Source: JAZFSZ01 sp036446455 (lineage in GTDB: Bacteria > Pseudomonadota > Gammaproteobacteria > Acidiferrobacterales > JAJDNE01). From it: a stretch of DNA of 26,532 nt. The translations under genes and the position numbers were made by a program. The notes beneath the pieces are model-generated. The model saw only the letters and a program-made list of their open reading frames with translations, ran no database searches and was not told the DNA's origin. Positions 24,791 to 26,532 of the stretch are shown one piece after another (the first letter of the stretch is position 1; the number at the start of each line of letters is the position of its first letter). The DNA lies in the NCBI GenBank assembly GCA_036446455.1, contig JAZFSZ010000004.1:1-26532 (forward strand), written 5' to 3'.

Positions 24791-25228
24791 ATGAAACGGA
24801 ATTATTTTATTCTGATCTTGTTATTGTTTTTAATTAACGCTGGTGTGTACGCCGAGGGCAAAACCAGAATTGGAGCTCAAATAGGTTTGTTTTACCCCGG
24901 GATATTTATTGATGTGCCGACTTCAGACAGGTCTTCGTTTCGATTGGGAGTGGGTACCCTATGGGGTTTCTCACCTTTGGCGGAGGCCAAGTATCGCAGG
25001 CGCTTTGGCGGGAGGGATTCCATGTCTTATTGGGAAGCGAGCGCGCTGTATTTTGGCCCGGGTAAGTTCTTTATTTTTCAAACGTCCGCTGCCACGGCTG
25101 CGCAAATTAGCGTGGGTACCCGGTTTTCTAAAGGCAAGCACGGTGCCTGGTTCGCAAGCCTGGGTATACTATCCGGGCCGGGTGGGACTGCCGTGATTCC
25201 AAACATTGGCTATGAATTCTCACCATAA
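24791..25228 (+). CDS. small exported protein of unknown function
   Basis: The 145-aa protein has a typical signal peptide (MKRNYFILILLLFLINAGVYA, cleavage before EGK). A beta-rich mature part follows, with glycine and aromatic alternation (IGAQIGLFYPGIFIDV, FRLGVGTLWGFSPLAEAKY, SYWEASALYFGPG, IPNIGYEFSP), which suggests a small outer-membrane or periplasmic beta protein. No family is recognised. GGGAAGAAG precedes the ATG at 24791; an upstream ATG at 24752 would spoil the signal peptide. Its TAA stop is the first triplet of a 23-bp tandem duplication. The signal region is AT-rich compared with neighbours. Confidence 0.65.
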   Translation: MKRNYFILILLLFLINAGVYAEGKTRIGAQIGLFYPGIFIDVPTSDRSSFRLGVGTLWGFSPLAEAKYRRRFGGRDSMSYWEASALYFGPGKFFIFQTSAATAAQISVGTRFSKGKHGAWFASLGILSGPGGTAVIPNIGYEFSP

Positions 25229-25271
25229 TATTCCAGACAAGAAAAAGTTAATATTCCAGACAAGAAAAAGT
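25226..25271 (+). repeat. perfect 23-bp tandem duplication
   Basis: Positions 25226-25248 and 25249-25271 are identical and adjacent. The first three bases form the stop codon of the preceding gene, and the second copy ends 12 bases before the pncC start. The unit begins TAATATTCCAG and ends GAAAAAGT. It looks like a recent slippage or replication duplication. Confidence 0.9.
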
Positions 25272-25283
25272 TCGGAAAGAATT

Positions 25284-25766
25284 ATGGAGCTCGAAGCAAT
25301 CGCCCAAAAAATCGGTAGCGAACTTAAAGCTCGAAAGTTGGTGCTTGCCTCTGCTGAGTCCTGCACCGGTGGTTGGGTGGGGCAGGTGATTACGTCCGTG
25401 CCCGGTAGTTCGCTCTGGTATGATTGCGGTTTTATCCCCTACACTAACCAGGCAAAGCGTGAGCTGCTTGGTGTCAGCACCGATGTGCTGGTTCGCTTCG
25501 GTGCCGTCAGTGAGCAAGCCGCGCGCGCCATGGCCGAAGGTGCATTGGCAAACAGCCGCGCCCAGGTCAGCCTGGCCATCACCGGAATCGCGGGACCCGG
25601 TGGGGGTAGCGAAGACAAACCGGTGGGTACCGTGTGGTTCGCCTGGGCAGGCAAAAACAGTGAAACCCGCACAGAACACCGCCAGTTTGATGGCGATCGC
25701 ACCGCGGTGCGTGGTCAGGCAGTAGCGGTAGCGCTGCTGGGATTATCCGAATTTATCGGGGGTTAA
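25284..25766 (+). CDS. pncC: nicotinamide-nucleotide amidohydrolase (PncC, CinA C-terminal family)
   Basis: PncC deamidates NMN to nicotinate mononucleotide in NAD recycling. The 160-aa protein is the stand-alone CinA C-terminal domain with the nucleophile region AESCTGGW (Ser26), GSSLWYDCGFIPYTNQAKRELLGV, GAVSEQAARAMAEGAL and AITGIAGPGGGSEDKPVGTVW. The ATG at 25284 follows GGAAAG closely. The frame is open 26 codons upstream through the tandem duplication, but that part is not family-like. It lies next to recA as in E. coli and many relatives. Confidence 0.94.
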   Translation: MELEAIAQKIGSELKARKLVLASAESCTGGWVGQVITSVPGSSLWYDCGFIPYTNQAKRELLGVSTDVLVRFGAVSEQAARAMAEGALANSRAQVSLAITGIAGPGGGSEDKPVGTVWFAWAGKNSETRTEHRQFDGDRTAVRGQAVAVALLGLSEFIGG

Positions 25767-25869
25767 AGCCTTGTCTTCAGCTTTTAAAAAAGCTTTCCTT
25801 GCTAATCAGAAAGTTACGGTTTTTCAGCGGTTTTTGCAGGTTTCCGGGGCTAGGCCCACTGCCTCCGGT

Positions 25870-25896
25870 GTGAAATAATTCGCTGGTATACATTAT
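25870..25896 (+). promoter_or_regulatory. weak candidate recA promoter
   Basis: GTGAAA (25870-25875) and CATTAT (25891-25896) are 15 bp apart, a modest sigma70 match. The neighbouring CTGGTATACATTATGG is a poor fit to the CTGT-N8-ACAG LexA box, and no better box is seen in the 178-bp gap. Confidence 0.25.
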
Positions 25897-25944
25897 GGAT
25901 CCACGGAAAGGATCTGAGAACTCACCAGGAATAAGGAGTAACGG

Positions 25945-26532
25945 ATGGAAGGAGAAAAAGCGAAGGCACTGAAGGCGGCACTCGGCCAGATTGAAAAACA
26001 ATTTGGTAAGGGTTCGGTAATGCGCCTGGGAGATGGAGACATGGCGCAAAATATTGACGTCATCCCGACAGGGTCTCTTGGTCTGGACATTGCGCTTGGT
26101 GTGGGTGGTTTGCCTCGAGGTCGTGTGGCCGAGATTTACGGCCCGGAGTCATCAGGCAAAACAACGTTGACCTTGCAGGTGATCGCTGAGGCACAAAAAC
26201 TGGGCGGCGTTGCTGCGTTCATTGATGCCGAGCATGCGCTGGACCCGATCTACGCGGCGAAGTTGGGCGTCAATGTAGAAGACCTGCTGGTATCACAGCC
26301 AGATACCGGTGAGCAGGCGCTGGAGATTACCGATATGTTGGTGCGGTCCGCTGCTGTCGATATAATAGTCATCGACTCCGTTGCTGCGCTAACGCCAAAA
26401 GCGGAAATTGAAGGTGAGATGGGTGCCAGTCACATGGGTTTGCAGGCTCGCCTGATGTCACAGGCGCTGCGTAAGCTGACGGCAAATATCAAACGCTCCA
26501 ATACGCTGGTATTTTTCATCAACCAGATTCGT
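25945..26532 (+). CDS. recA: recombinase RecA, 3' end beyond the window
   Basis: RecA forms filaments on single-stranded DNA, drives strand exchange and triggers LexA cleavage. The visible 196 codons run off the right edge without a stop. They include KQFGKGSVMRLGD, Walker A GPESSGKT (66-73), Glu96 in DAEHALD, Walker B DIIVIDSV (139-146), loop L1 around EGEMGASHMG (157-165) and the start of the FINQIR segment before loop L2. AAGGAG precedes the ATG at 25945 at good spacing. It is the next gene after pncC. Confidence 0.98.
   Translation, partial: MEGEKAKALKAALGQIEKQFGKGSVMRLGDGDMAQNIDVIPTGSLGLDIALGVGGLPRGRVAEIYGPESSGKTTLTLQVIAEAQKLGGVAAFIDAEHALDPIYAAKLGVNVEDLLVSQPDTGEQALEITDMLVRSAAVDIIVIDSVAALTPKAEIEGEMGASHMGLQARLMSQALRKLTANIKRSNTLVFFINQIR

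Noticed and set aside
1..26532. CRISPR arrays, prophage, integrase or defence genes
   Set aside because: No regularly spaced direct repeats, integrase, recombinase other than RecA, or toxin/nuclease genes were found on either strand.

Overview
The window looks like a chromosomal segment of a gammaproteobacterium, probably a Chromatiales-like free-living lineage. The evidence is the gene content and protein similarity, for example PcnB, GlyA, QueA/Tgt and PanD read closely against their E. coli counterparts. Familiar gene neighbourhoods also support this: pcnB-folK-panBCD, queA-tgt-yajC-secDF, nrdR-rib-nusB-thiL-pgpA and pncC-recA. No phage, conjugation, CRISPR or insertion-sequence genes are visible. 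The species assignment is inference.

Layout. A partial tRNA-Glu(CTC) on the minus strand starts the window, divergent from pcnB. From 142 to about 5126 there is a plus-strand cluster for RNA polyadenylation (pcnB), folate (folK), deoxynucleoside salvage (a dNK-family kinase) and the pantothenate/CoA precursor branch (panB, panC, panD). folK, the kinase gene and panB are chained by 4-bp ATGA overlaps. A hairpin-rich inverted-repeat element and a minus-strand tRNA-Leu(CAA) follow. Next come queA-tgt (queuosine tRNA modification) and yajC-secD-secF (Sec translocon accessory complex).

From 11141 to 13323 lies an uncharacterised pair, a multi-pass membrane protein with a coiled-coil segment and a von Willebrand A lipoprotein with an intact metal site, closed by a strong terminator. 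glyA follows, then nrdR-ribD-ribE, an exported beta-rich protein of unknown function, and ribB(X)-ribH-nusB-thiL-pgpA. Together these supply one-carbon units, control ribonucleotide reductase, and make riboflavin and thiamine diphosphate.

The last part (21.8-25.2 kb) is looser. It holds a small possibly leaderless minus-strand gene, a Sel1-repeat exported protein, a roughly 900-bp stretch without convincing genes, and an EamA transporter broken by one in-frame TAA. Upstream of that transporter is a promoter plus multi-hairpin leader ending in an intrinsic terminator. A small exported protein, pncC and the 5' two thirds or so of recA complete the window.

The most notable non-gene signals are three. 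A palindromic interspersed repeat has been absorbed into the C-terminal coding region of pcnB, with an inverted relative in the panB-panC gap. A 139-bp element with 24-bp imperfect terminal inverted repeats lies beside tRNA-Leu. A candidate structured leader RNA precedes the broken transporter. The candidates for an undescribed system are the membrane/VWA pair and this leader; neither has an assigned function.
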